From contig ML976696.1 of the NCBI GenBank assembly GCA_010015655.1, positions 361,252 to 425,251 on the forward strand: a DNA stretch of 64,000 nt. Direction: 5' to 3'. The notes beneath the pieces were generated by a model that saw only the letters and a program-made list of their open reading frames with translations, did no database searches and was not told the DNA's origin. The DNA comes from Bimuria novae-zelandiae CBS 107.79 (lineage: Eukaryota > Ascomycota > Dothideomycetes > Pleosporales > Didymosphaeriaceae). Made by a program: the position numbers and the translations under genes. This document shows positions 42,979 through 55,012 of this stretch, in pieces; positions within the stretch are counted from its first letter, which is position 1; each line of letters starts with the position of its first letter.

Positions 42979-45900
42979 GACTAAGCAGGAAATGTTCAAA
43001 CGAATGTAAAGAGTTCTTAAACGAGTGACTTGATTCAAAGGAAGTTGAAGTCTGTATCAAACAGAGAAAACGGATCTGAGCCAGGAGAAAGACTGGTCGA
43101 TCAGAAAGGTAAACATCTTGACATATATGCATGATCCTACAACGCATTTCAGGCCGGAATAGCACCATATTATTGCAGCAGTTCCACATGTCTGTATTAT
43201 CACTGCGGTACTGTTCATCCTGTCCGAAATCTACGGAGATACACACGCGGCACAGGCACATCACCAGAGCTTTCTGAACCCTACGACCCTCAAGCTACCA
43301 TTTGAGGGTAGCTGTAGTGGAAACTGCTTTATTCGGACTGCATGTTCCTTCACTGAAGCACAATAAAAGATCACGATCTTATTCAAGAATCACTGGAGGC
43401 GGAGTGTACTCCACGCCAGGTCCGAGGATGCCATTGCGGCACAGTCCGGAGAACTTCAGGTAGACGATTACGTCCAACCACGCCGCCGCCCCTATCTTGG
43501 CGCCCGTCCGCTGGCTATCTCCTTCTTGACTTAACCCTCTTCATCAGTGTGCTATGTTACCTTCATACATGTTAGTTCATAAAATTATCGCAGACTCGTT
43601 GTCCCTACAAATACGTTCTTTCGAGGCCCGATCAGTCACTTCGTTGATGAAGAGACAGAACATAGAAGATAAGATAACTACAAGATGTATGAGCGGACTT
43701 GTACAACCCAACCCGCTTCAAGCCACCGTGCTCTCCCTAGACCGTCCGAGACCTCTCTCTGCCCCTGGTTTCAGACTCGATTCAAAGATCCATCTACTGC
43801 CATTCACGGGTTTAATTCATGACCGTCTTAGAGCATTGTCCAACCTCTGGCACATAGATTTATAGAGTCTAATCTCAGCTGCTCGGATAAATTGCCGGGT
43901 CACATCCTAAGTGATCTTTTCATACCGATTGAGCGTGAAGGAAAGCCGCGGTCCAATGATTAGTGCAGAGCTAAGTACGAACAGCCGGGCCACAAAGGCT
44001 CATTAGCTTAGCAACGTGGAAAGCTCAATGAGAATGAGCACCTTCCTCCTAGAGAGATGTCCATGGTTACACGATAGCTGCTCAAAGCAGGCATCACTAC
44101 TAGCAAATGAGTTAGGCAGGCTCGCCCAGAGAGGCCATCGAAAGTCATGTTTCCAGAAAATAAATTATTACTACTTGCTTTCTGGTTTCTATCTTGGCCG
44201 TGACGCGGGGCGTCTACTATCTGACAAGACGCGCGCAGCGCGATCGCGGGACAAGGCTGAGTAGATAGTAAACTCGGACTTGGCATACGGTGAGAAAAAT
44301 ATATCGAGTGAAACGAAGACTGGAAGTTGTGTCACCATACTGATCGGATGCTTCCGTCTCCCCGCGACCTATAGACGTGTACTAACGGCAGGAGCCTGCA
44401 GCACACACTCGATCTAGAACCGTGCCATCGAGCACTTACGCCCTCGCCAGAGGCCGCTCACTACCAGCTAGCACCCAGATCTCACAATTCTGTTCAACAG
44501 CACCACGACTCCGGGCGTTGAGCGCGCGGACCATCCCAGCGAGTGTACAGAGGCAGACTCGTAGCGAGACCGAACGGAAAGTGCCTCTTCTCGCCCCACA
44601 CATCCGTGTACAGCGCCCTGGGATCGGCCGCACCGTCCGTGTAAGCTGAATAGAGTGCCGTTTCACGCCTTAGGCAGCTACCCGTCAGTGTACGACCCAA
44701 AACCCGGTCATGCGGGATGAGTGTGCTGAATGTCTCAGATGTGTGATTGGAAGGGCAACGAATTGCTTTTGCGGATAAAAGGAAATGATCCACTTGGGAA
44801 GATGGTGCATGAGGGCGCTGAGCGGGTGTTCTTGTTCAATTTGAGAAATGGTAGCGGGAACTTCGCTGCCGAGTAGCATTGGCCTCGAGCGGGCCATCCG
44901 ACGTGCCTGCTTTGAGTAATGAACGGAAGCATGATAAGAGGCAGTGTTTTCCAAAACGCTGAATCCTGGGATGCGGAGATTTTGGTTGTGTCCTTGTGCG
45001 CGCAAAAACCGCACCAGGTACGAGGCGCACGCATGTGGCTGTGTATGCCACAGGCGGGCTTCACTTTCTGATATCAACCATTCATTGGTGGAGCGAATAC
45101 GTCACCTTGATGGTTAGAGCAGATTGAACCGCGTTTCTGCAATGTCGACTGACGCATTTCGCATTACTCGCCGCGCATTGTTGCACTTAGGACGCCAGCA
45201 GGGGCTTCCTAGAGGATAATGCGATAACCATTGCAATGAATGCTCGCACAGGACGATAGGGATTTATGTGATGGTACAGAATTATCCAAGCTCGAGATGT
45301 CCTGTGAGACGAACATTTAGGTATGCGTTGTTCGTCCTGCTCTCAGCCTACTTGACGCCGTAACGCTACATTCCAGTAGCAGCGTTCCTGGTATACTTAC
45401 TACGGTGTCCTCTAGCAAATTCAAATTAGACGATGCTGCATTTCTTCCATCTTGGGCAAGCTATACGGCTGCAATGGTAGCTTTGTGGCAATGACGATCA
45501 GATGCATCTCGCTCGAGTCGGTGAACAACAAAGCGGGGATGCTGAGGGCGGGGTACAGTACGGCAGTGTTTGAGATCCAGACAGCTGATGAATTGTACTA
45601 TAGACCAAGATCGAAAGACGTTGCATGAAGAAAAAGAAACGCTGTATTGCCGCTATGGTTTGTAGGTTTTGGCACGAGAGTATCGTGCTATAATCATTTC
45701 GGTGAACTGATTCGATCCTCACACGCAATACGAAATGCTGCGAACAACTCATCGCGGCTCAGAGATTGACGCGTCGTATCGTTAGCAGTCCCCTCATTGC
45801 ATCTTGAAAGCAAACATCCAGCCGAGATCCTTGTTTCCTGGTAGACTCTGTGGCCGCATCCTCATTCGAGACTAATATTACATTTTTGTTACGTATGCCG

Positions 45901-47907
45901 CGATGCAAACGCTAGTGTAGTGGGATCATCCTTGAGCTGAGCAGGCAGCATCGCCGGAATGGTAGTAGTACCAGCCGTCAAAGGCAGACATGGGGAGTTC
46001 CTTTTCTTGTGGCGTTTATCTCAGCCCTGTATTTCAACGGCGACAGTGCTCTCCATACATCGTACGCTGCCATGAGACTTATGTTGTACTGTATAAATGA
46101 GTCCGAAAAGAGATGAATCATAGTCCAGGACTACCCTGAGCGCGAGAGTCTTTGTATTGATGTCGGAGATGATGGACAAACGCGATGCATCAAGCGCGAA
46201 GCGTCCGGCAATCCGTCATTTGGAGCTAGCATTCAGCATCGATGGAAGTTGACTCTATATTGGGATAGTAGTGGTTCCTCGGGCTTGAACCGATGCGAAC
46301 TGTTCTTGACAAGAGAACCGCCGAAGCCGTGTCAGGTGCGATACTTTCATCCGGGGTGGAGTTGTCATGTTCACGATAAGATTGGTAAAATAAGCGTGTA
46401 CGAAGAGCTGCCAATTGCACTTGCAGGGCAGATCGAACCTATTATAGCGAGTTTGGTCCTGGTGTCGTCTCAAACTGTCGAGTAGCAGGCTGGCTCATCC
46501 CACAAGGCTGAGGTCGGAGCAGATCATTCGACAGGCTGCATTAGACACTTCCGGTGTGGAATTAAGCATCTTATCCGCACCCCGGTCTCTTACCAGTTTT
46601 CAGAGGCATTATTGGCGGCCATGGGTAGGCTGTTGTCGAGTATGGTCAGGTGCAGATGAGGGTGTCAAGCTGCATACGAAACCAATTCCCGGGGCCGAGA
46701 TGGCCTTCCGAATCAATAATCGGAATAAGGAGCCGCATCACGAGGCCAGTGAGAATGCTTATGGGCAGTGTATGTGATGTTAGTCCTTCAGTTGACTCGG
46801 GACTTTCAAACCCGAGCACAGCCTATACCTGGCGCATGTGTTGGCTCTTGATCGGCCGGACGACAGGTGAGAATCGTCCTGAGGTGATACATCGCGGGTA
46901 GCTGCTGTTCATTACTTGTCCTTCGTAAAGCAGAGCAGCGGTCAGCTTGGATGACGACTCCAGGAAGCCAAGGCCCCCAACAAGGAACGAAGATAATGCA
47001 CCAGGACCACGGCGTAAGCCACGCCTGAGGGAATTAGCGACCAGTATTAGCTATCGCATTTCGCGATAGCTTAATGACAGCAGGTTTCAAGCAGTCGCCT
47101 CAGGCCTGGTGTTTGGGAGGAAGTCATGACAAGGTGGGGCAATCAAGCGCCCTTTGTTTCTAGCGCGAACTCCATTTGGGGCGCTCATCTCCATCGCTCC
47201 TCTCGCCAAGCCCATGAGCAGTTCGGCATCATCATCATCGCCAGACCGCATCTACTCTACTATCTATCATATGCGGCCAATCAATACCGGGTTCTGAAGC
47301 TCTTCCCCGTGCGACATGCTGACGCAACGTCCCTCGCGTGCATGAAGGAGTCGGCTGGGAGGAAGGTGCATGCAGCGCCGACCGGCTGCATTGCAGCAAG
47401 TATGAGTCGTCCGGTGAGTTGAGAGCCGCAAAGTCGTCCCCAATGCACGGCTTTGCTAAAAAGTTGCCCGGAGGACTATCCGTTTGCCTTCTTCTAGTGC
47501 GTGGCCCTGTCTGCATCGATGGCTTTCGCCGGTGTAATCCAACAACATCCTGGGGCTTGCAGCGCCCCAGCCAAGATCCAATGACAACCTATGCCCACCC
47601 CCACAGCCTTCCTAGGAGTTACCATGATCGCTTGCATCTACTGCGACCGCACTTGAAACGTTACTGAATGCCTGCACTAGATAGCAGAAACCTAGATGGA
47701 TCCAATATCAGACTCCATGGTACGTGTTAGGCACACTGTATTGTCTGACTATATAGCCCCGTCGATATCTCAATGTTGCCCCAGTGCCGAAGTCCTTCTT
47801 GCCCTCTTTGATACATTTATCACAAGGCTTCTTTCTTCAGTCGCCTTACAAGACTTTTATGTCTTTTGGTACTTTGTTAGTCTAAACCTCCGGTCCTTAA
47901 GAGCCAA
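42979..47907. other. Long region without a convincing gene
   Basis: No domain-bearing ORF. Two places look weakly protein-like. On the minus strand at 44436-45077, frames switch between segments such as LYTDVWGEKRHFPFGLATSL and TLAGMVRALNARSRGAVEQN. On the plus strand at 46249-46485 there is a 78-codon ORF containing ISVYEELPIALAGQIEPI. Both could be decayed exons. The rest is GC-normal intergenic DNA; the last 300 bp probably serve the gene starting at 47908. Confidence 0.4.
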
Positions 47908-50205
47908 ATGGGTTTCCAAGGCCCCATGCCAAGCCAACATCCTACTGGCCAGTTTCATGGACACAACGCCATGACCCATGGATTTCCTGGTCATCAGCAG
48001 CAGTCACATCCCCATGATGAGACCTTCAATGAGCAGCTGGCCTTCTTCTCCATACATCGTCCCCTGAGCGCCAAGTCATGGGATGACGCTACACCGGTAC
48101 AACATCGTCTTGCCTCGTCTGAGATTCGAAAATCTCTGGCCAAACTGCAACATAACCGGCCGACTAGCGTCAAGGACACTCTAATGAATCTAAAGTCTGA
48201 TTCTGCCCGCAGGGTCATCAACGCACTCGTGGAAGAGCAGAACGACAAGCTATCGCAGTCAGATCCAACGAGTGAGTGGATTATTGCTGGTATAGACGTC
48301 CAGAAAGAGCTCGTGAAGCAATGGCCTAGCCAGAAGAAGATCATCAAATGCATCGAGGTCTTCTTAAAGACAGAACCGGCCCAGGACTTCGATGACGACC
48401 AATTCGGTGCACCACCGCTACAAGACCCCTTTGAGGGTGGCGGCGCTTGTGTGAACCATGGACACCGCAATCTACAGCAACACGGCAGCAATATGATAGA
48501 CGCCGAACCTCAGGTGATCCGTACGGTCCCATCCATGGGCAATCTGCAGTTTCATGATCATGGCCATGAGCGAGATCCTGTGCCTGTACGCGAAGAATTC
48601 CCTCCCCCACCACATCATGTGCAACGAGGTCCAGCTCATGGTGTGCATCCACATGGAGGCGCCAATCAAGCACATAATCACGGAGCACCCGGTCAAGGCC
48701 AGAACCCTCATCTAGGGTCTCACCCTGGTCAACAAGTCCATGGGTCTGCACACGCTTTCCAACATCATGGTGATGGTGGAATACCGCCACCTCCTCCGCA
48801 TGGCCCACCACCTAACCAGCATGCCGGACCCCAAGTCGTTCCACCTCCATTTGACCCTCATGAACAGCCAAGACACATGTCTGCGGGCCATCCGGAACCC
48901 ATGTCTGTCCATGGTGCGATGCCGGGACAGCACTTTGCCCCGCCCGAGATTCTTGACCCCCATATGCTCAAGCACCAGAAGTCCAAGTCGAAAAGCCTAC
49001 GTCGCGAATACCATGTACTCCAGGAGCCTGAATCCGAATCCGAATCTGGTAACTCTGACAGTGGGTCCCACTTCAGCTCGAGATCTGTCGAGGACGGGGC
49101 TTATGGGTTCGTCGAAAGATCCCGTACCCGTGGCAGAAAGAGGAGTCAGACCAGGTCTCGCGGCCGTAGCGCACCCAGGAGCCGAAGCAACGACCGAGTA
49201 CGTTTGCCCAAGGTATATAACGTGAAGAAGTCGCATGGTAGAACCCGATCCGACGTCGAGATCATCCATGAAGATCGACCCAAGTTTTCTTCCAAGGACA
49301 GCTCGCCGCGCTCTTCCGCCGCTGCTATCCCAACACAGCCGATTATCAATGTTCACATTGATAACGGCAACGAACACACACGTGAGCGAACGGGTGATCG
49401 TGGAAGGGAAGTCTATACTTCAGAGCATGATCCTCGACACAGTGGCAATCCCATGCCAACGCCGGGCTTCTCCTATCCTGTGTACGCTAAAAACGATAGG
49501 TTCGACGCACACCCCATGTCCCGACACTCTTCCATTGGCGGAAGTGACACTGGATCATCTGTCATCGATGGACATTCTTCAGTCTATACGTCAGACGATA
49601 GCATCTTCTCTGAACCCATCCGTCCGCGTCTGCACAGTCGAACAACTTCAGAGGTAGGCGCAGGACCACAACTTCGCTCGCGCAACATGCCCCTACCACG
49701 TGATGAGGCCTTTATTCCCCCTTATCGCCAACAGAAGCCACGCTTCCCAGTAGACGACTATCCCCATGCACACCGGCCCAGAGGATCTCTACATGAAGAC
49801 CGCATTGAGCCACACCGCTCTAGAGGATCCCTACATGAAGACCGCATTGAACCACACCGCTCTTCTACTCATCGACGACCCTCTATGTCGGCTCGCCGCC
49901 ACAGCGTACAGATCGGCAATCCCTTTAATCCGAGATACGCTCACCCTTCCCGGTCCTATAATGAGGTACTACCATCGTATGCATATAAGCCCGAGCCGCC
50001 ACCGCAACGATACATTGCCGACGACAGACCGAACCCTTTTGAGCTTCGTGCGATGGCTGACCAGCTGGAAGCTATGGACTACATCAACCACTCGCGACGC
50101 AGCGGTATGCCGTCCAGGCGTAATAGTATGAGAGGCAGAATGGCTCCTGAGGTCGATGAGTGGGCTTATCGTCCTCCGATGTACGATGCGTATCGTCACG
50201 TCTAG
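47908..50205 (+). CDS. Large disordered His/Pro/Ser/Arg-rich protein, unknown function
   Basis: A single 765-codon frame. Residues 1-35 are Gly/His/Gln-rich. Residues 40-170 form a helical, charged segment (TFNEQLAFFSIHRPLSAKSWDD; KKIIKCIEVFLKTE) that looks folded. The remainder is disordered: His/Pro-rich (190-340), an RS-like basic stretch (RSRTRGRKRSQTRSRGRS, about 410-430), and Ser/Arg-rich to the end, including a perfect 14-residue tandem duplication near residue 630. No signal peptide, membrane helix or catalytic motif is seen. The length and lack of stops make it a real gene. An upstream exon is possible because the first ATG is close to a splice-like TTAAG/AG context. RNA-related or scaffold roles are guesses. 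Confidence 0.8.
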   Translation: MGFQGPMPSQHPTGQFHGHNAMTHGFPGHQQQSHPHDETFNEQLAFFSIHRPLSAKSWDDATPVQHRLASSEIRKSLAKLQHNRPTSVKDTLMNLKSDSARRVINALVEEQNDKLSQSDPTSEWIIAGIDVQKELVKQWPSQKKIIKCIEVFLKTEPAQDFDDDQFGAPPLQDPFEGGGACVNHGHRNLQQHGSNMIDAEPQVIRTVPSMGNLQFHDHGHERDPVPVREEFPPPPHHVQRGPAHGVHPHGGANQAHNHGAPGQGQNPHLGSHPGQQVHGSAHAFQHHGDGGIPPPPPHGPPPNQHAGPQVVPPPFDPHEQPRHMSAGHPEPMSVHGAMPGQHFAPPEILDPHMLKHQKSKSKSLRREYHVLQEPESESESGNSDSGSHFSSRSVEDGAYGFVERSRTRGRKRSQTRSRGRSAPRSRSNDRVRLPKVYNVKKSHGRTRSDVEIIHEDRPKFSSKDSSPRSSAAAIPTQPIINVHIDNGNEHTRERTGDRGREVYTSEHDPRHSGNPMPTPGFSYPVYAKNDRFDAHPMSRHSSIGGSDTGSSVIDGHSSVYTSDDSIFSEPIRPRLHSRTTSEVGAGPQLRSRNMPLPRDEAFIPPYRQQKPRFPVDDYPHAHRPRGSLHEDRIEPHRSRGSLHEDRIEPHRSSTHRRPSMSARRHSVQIGNPFNPRYAHPSRSYNEVLPSYAYKPEPPPQRYIADDRPNPFELRAMADQLEAMDYINHSRRSGMPSRRNSMRGRMAPEVDEWAYRPPMYDAYRHV

Positions 50206-50538
50206 GCTACTTCTGTCGAACTTTACGCGCAGTACCTTTCTTTTGTAGAATACATCTGAAAAGGCTCGGTAGCACTTTCTTTGATTCATTATGAGTCACG
50301 GCCGCGGTGGATTTGGAGTGTTGGTTCCATTAGGGCGCGACATGGGCAGGGAGGCGGGCACGTTGCTTTGTATACCACGTTTGCTACTACTGGCGATACT
50401 CTTCACTGCTCTCAATACATGGGTCACATCATACCAATACTGCTTAGATCTTTCGTATGCGCACTGTTGGTGATTCACATCCGTATCCACAGGTACTTCA
50501 TTGCACCATATGTATGTATCGGCTCTACTAACCAACCT

Positions 50539-51340
50539 TTACGGTGACATGGCGAAGGTATAATTTCCGCTGGAAAACCACCTATAACCCACTCGCTCGG
50601 TCCACACGTTCATCCAACCCCAGACTCCTAGCGCTCCAAAAGCAAATTCGTCGCAGCCACAACCGTCGCAGTGACCGAGCAAATCACCATACGTAAGTTC
50701 GTATGAGCTTTCTCGTAGCGCTGATGTGATGCTCACCCAATCTCGCCTCGCCCTTCGTAGCTCGCGCACCGCGAAACTACCACAGGCGCTGCACGCTTAC
50801 ACCTCTTCCTCGGGATAATTAGATTTAGCCCCCATCGAAGAGCATTCTCTCCAACTGGCAGGTCAACGAACATCACAACCAAGGAAACGTGCTCACCTAC
50901 CCGTCCCTGCCTAGGCACCCAACCCCCGAGTCCGAACTCCGCGCACATCCCCAGCGCAGTGACCACACGTGCCTTTCCCCGAGGTACCGCGTAAACACGA
51001 CCGTCTATTCACAGAGGGCAGGAACAACGTGTGCACCGCAGTCCCCGAGCCCAAAGCGTAGGTGTGGAGCTCGTGAAACACATCCCTTACAGCACGAAAA
51101 CGCTTCCCTACGCGAGGGCCGCACAACATACACCCGCTCCCCTCCACCGCGTACCCATCACCAGCCTGCCTGCCATCTCGCTCCGCCGTGACCTCCAACC
51201 TTCGCGCCCACAAACCCGTCTCCTCCTCACAGCACAACACAGCACCAAAATCACACCTCACCACCTCATACCCTCGGCCTCGCAGAGGGTAAGTCCCTCC
51301 TCCCACCCTCTCCCCACCCGTACAACCCCGCCACGTCACG
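50539..51340 (-). CDS. Putative hypothetical protein, exon structure uncertain
   Basis: Minus-strand segments in different frames look coding: YEVVRCDFGAVLCCEEETG (near 51270), GRVYAVPRGKARVVTALGMC (near 50990), FVDLPVGENALRWGLNLIIP (near 50840), and a C-terminus with HCDGCGCDEFAFGALG ending at 50539. They would need two introns to join. I recognise no family. It lies between the disordered-protein gene and the G-alpha gene, in DNA with balanced composition. It may equally be a chance alignment of frames. Confidence 0.3.
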
Positions 51341-52050
51341 TCACCCTCGCACGAACCCACCCACACACATCCGAAACAAGAAAAATCATTTCACTACATA
51401 TGCTCTATCTCTGTCCTCGCACATTGCATGAACAGTTACACAACCTTGCCGCCAACCGCATCTATCTGCCGCCTTTCATCCCAGCAATCTGCATGCCACC
51501 CACCACTTAGCAAAACAAAAAAAGAACATGTGAGACAGCCGCTCAAAACATGCATTCGCAACACAACGCCGTATTACAAGAAAGAGAGAGGGAGAGAAGG
51601 AGGGAGAGAGAGAAAGGACATGAAGGTAGTATGATATGGTAGATAGCATACAAAACGCATCTTGCAGCAATACAACGTCAGAACGTAAGTAGGTAGGTAC
51701 ACGTAGGTGAAAGAATGGTAAAATTACCAGTATGCATCCTGCCCGCCAGTTCCGGCGGCGACGGTAGTAGGTAGTGGAGGAACGAAGATTATAAAAAAAG
51801 GACACATTTGCTTACTACTATGGCGAGTTTGGACAGCCCCGAGCCCACGCAGGGTATCAAAGAGAAACTTGGGTAAGGGGCAGCCAATCCACCAAGCATG
51901 GCTGCCGATGAACAAGTTAGGTAGGTAAAAAGAAAAAGCATTTTCACAACGCCGTGCATGAATATGGCGATGTCCTTCGTCATCAAAGACATACATCCCA
52001 TCACTAGACTCCCCATTAAGAAGTCGTGGTTTTCCAAGCGCGAAATTACA
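51341..52050. other. Intergenic, likely 3' region of the G-alpha gene
   Basis: No supported gene. It contains a GA-rich run (about 51580-51615). Confidence 0.5.
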
Positions 52051-53308
52051 CTATATCAGACCGCACAAGCGGAGGTTCTCCTGGATTATGATGTCTATGC
52101 GTCGTCAGTACGAGCAGCGCAGCGATGGAACATGGATGAAGCGTACCGTTCACAGCAGCCATGACGAATCGAATTTGCATGGTGTCTGTGGCGCATGTGA
52201 AGTGCGTGTAAATTTGCTTGGTCTCGTGCTGGTTGAGGGATACGAAGCGGTTCAGGATGTAATCGCAAGCGGCTGCGTAATCTGGGCCACCTGTGCAATG
52301 GATTAGCTCGGATCGGCGGGACCAGGAGAACTGCACTGTACCTTCATAGTCTGGGAAGTAGTTCTTCATGGGGCTGACAGGCAGCTTCTCCTTGAATCGA
52401 TCGATCTTGTTCAAGAAAAGAATAATCGACGTCTTGACAAACCATCGCGAGTTGCAGATGGAATCAAACAGGGTCAATGCCTCTTGCATACGGTTAACCG
52501 TCTCGTCTTCAAAGAGCAACTGGTCGTATTCGGAAATGGCCACGAGGAACAGAATGGTTGTAACATTCTCGAAGCAGTGTATCCACTTCTTTCTTTCTGA
52601 TCGCTGGCCACCGACATCGAACATGCGGTAAGTGAGGTCACCAATGATGAAGGTGGTTTCGGTAATACCGGTGGTCTTGACACGGGATCGGAGGACGTCT
52701 TGGTCGTTAGGAATGTAGTCGCCTGCTGCGATACGATCGATGGAATCGAAGTAGCTGTGGCGGTCAGCGAATCGCACCGGACGCAGAAATGCTTGACCTA
52801 CTATTTGGCGGAGTCATTCAATTGGTACTCGCGCGACCGCTGGAAGCACTGCTGCACGCCAGCATCCTTCCACAGCACCGAAATGGCGTTGCCGACCTCC
52901 GGTGGTAGGCTGTCGCCTTCGATTTGCGCAGGCTGCATGAAGATGGTCTGGACGTGGTACTCGGCGCGCTGGTCGTCCAGAGGCAATTCGAGCGACTCCA
53001 TGGCCTCGAGGATGACACGCATCGACTGGACGGTGTTGCTGAAGATGATCTCCTTGAACGACTCGCGCTCGTCGCGCGAGTACCCGCCCTCGTGGATGAG
53101 CTTCATCTGCTTGAGGATGGTCGACTTGCCGGATTCACCAGCACCTGCTCCCCGTTAGTCGGCGCATTGTTGGTCGTGGCGGGTACTGACCGAGCAACAA
53201 CATTTTGATCTCGTTCCGCTGCAGCATCTTGTCGCGCTTCAACTGGTTCTCGATCTCCTCGTTCCTCTGCTTCCCCTCCTTATCCTCGGTGCTCATTCCG
53301 CAGCCCAT
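52051..53308 (-). CDS. Heterotrimeric G-protein alpha subunit, Gi-like
   Basis: Five exons (53191-53308, 52802-53144, 52342-52754, 52147-52290, 52051-52094) joined by GT-AG introns of 46-52 bp give exactly 353 residues, the standard size. The N-terminus [11 protein letters not shown] has the myristoylation Gly2 and palmitoylation Cys3. The P-loop is GAGESGKST (spanning intron 1). Switch I has RVKTTGI with the catalytic Arg, switch II is [12 protein letters not shown], then FLNKIDRF (NKxD) and FTCATDT. The C-terminus ends CGLI, a Cys at position -4 as in Gi/o-type subunits. It binds GTP at the plasma membrane and couples receptors to cAMP and MAP-kinase pathways controlling growth, mating and virulence traits in fungi. 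It is intact. Confidence 0.97.
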
Positions 53309-55010
53309 GGTGGCGGTTGGGTGAGGTGGTAGTGTGTATTAGGTAGGCGGCTAAGATGTTCCGTTACGAAGGCCGGCCGACACGGAACCTACGGGCAGGA
53401 GAGGTCAGTACAGGCTCGATTGGCAGCGGGGCGGCATGCAGAGAGAGAGGGTGAGGGTGCGCGCGGCGAAGGGCAGGTGCGAGCGGCAGGCAGGTGCGGT
53501 TTGCTGCGACGGCGGAAGGTGCAGGTCTGTCTCAATGGCACCAGCAGACGCCGGCGGCACTCACGTATTATTACAAAAAGGGCTGCTGTGCGGGCCGCGC
53601 GCGGGCGATGGGATGGTGGTGGGTGACGAAGAGGGCGCGGCGGTCGGCTGGCTGCTCGTGGGCGTGGAGCTGCTGCAAGGTCCGGCGGTGGTTGGAGAGG
53701 CTGTCGCGGGCTGCGTCGGGGACCGTTCAGGTGTCGCAACGAGAGACTGACGCAACTACGGGCAGAGTGGCACGGCAGCACTTGACAGGAGACGCCGACA
53801 GCACGACAAGAGTGCGGATAGGAAGAAGGCCTGGGAACAAGAGGCTTTTGGGTTGTGTTGCCGAGAAAGGGGAGCGCGCAGAAGCAGCCTAGTGCGCAGC
53901 ACCGTGCGTGCGTCCCAAGCAGCAATCCGCCTCCGCCTGCGAACGCTGTTGTTCTGCGCCCAGCCAACTGCGAATGTCCTCGAGTGAATGGCGGCTCGGC
54001 TGCCGCTGACTGCTTCGACGGACGAAACTACGTCCAGCTGTGCTACAGCGCTGTTTGTTGGCTGCTCGCCGGTGCGCGTTTGCTCACGTACACCGCGATG
54101 ACAGTCCAGTGCAGGCGGCAGAGGCGATCAAGCGGGCCTAGCGAAGGTCCCCCGAGCACCTGTTGCACACCTGCTCCACTGTTTGGCGCGTCTGGCTAGC
54201 AGCTCTTCTAGAAGCACTGTCGAAATAGGGGGCGCGACACGGACAGAGACCAGCCTGTAAGCGGGACATCCTGGCGAATCTCAAACGCCGCCTCGCCTCC
54301 ATCACCAATACCTCGGTAATCACCATGCTCAATTTCTACGCCGTTGCAACGTGCTGAATTGTTTTTGTCGAAAGAGCAGTGTCTCTGCAGCCGAAAGATT
54401 CGCCTGCAAGGTTCCACAGCGGCGCTTGCTGCCCATATTGACCACCGTCTCCGTCGCTGGCTGCTCCGTACCCTGTCTTGGCCGGTCGCTCACGCCAGCT
54501 CTCTGAGGCATAGCGTTCTCGCTGCAAACTATCGCCGCCAGCTCTAACCACGGCGCCCTCATCTCCTTGATTCATGATGCCCATCTCGCCCAATCAGCGC
54601 TGCCGAGGAGTCGTGATCCTGCGCGCCTTGTTCGTCTTTCATCCTCGCACCCCTGATTGCGCGTTTGGAATCGCACGTTTCCACTGCCTTGCTCTGGTAA
54701 CGGTGCAGCCAGATGCTTCCTCCACACTTTCTAAAGCACATTAGCATCATTCCTGCAAACCTTCTTCAAGCAAGATATCGTCAGCACGCAGTGTGTCACA
54801 CCACCTGCATTTGGGGAACGTTTCATGTGTCGTTCAGCGTGAGATAAAGTGAGCACTATCTGAGATAGATTCAGAAATGCTGGCAATATCTTCTACACAT
54901 TGCTGCAGTCGAGCACGAAAACTGATGCCGTTTTCAAGATGGACTGCATACCTTGCATGCAACAGATTGATCCATGCCGAGCGCGCCGTGGAGTCCTCGA
55001 CAACGGCAAC
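53309..55010. other. G-alpha upstream region, no gene seen
   Basis: GC-rich DNA with long but unconvincing overlapping ORFs on both strands, as expected by chance at this composition. It should contain the G-alpha promoter and leader. A minus-strand ORF at 54834-55055 has a protein-like stretch (WINLLHARYAVHLENG) running up to the Fot1-type element. It may be the tail of a gene cut by the insertion. Confidence 0.4.
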
Positions 55011-55012
55011 TA

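Noticed and set aside
53389..53967. 192-codon minus-strand ORF upstream of G-alpha, and overlapping plus-strand ORFs
   Set aside because: Low-complexity Pro/Arg/Ala translations in all frames of a GC-rich region, with no splice or domain support.
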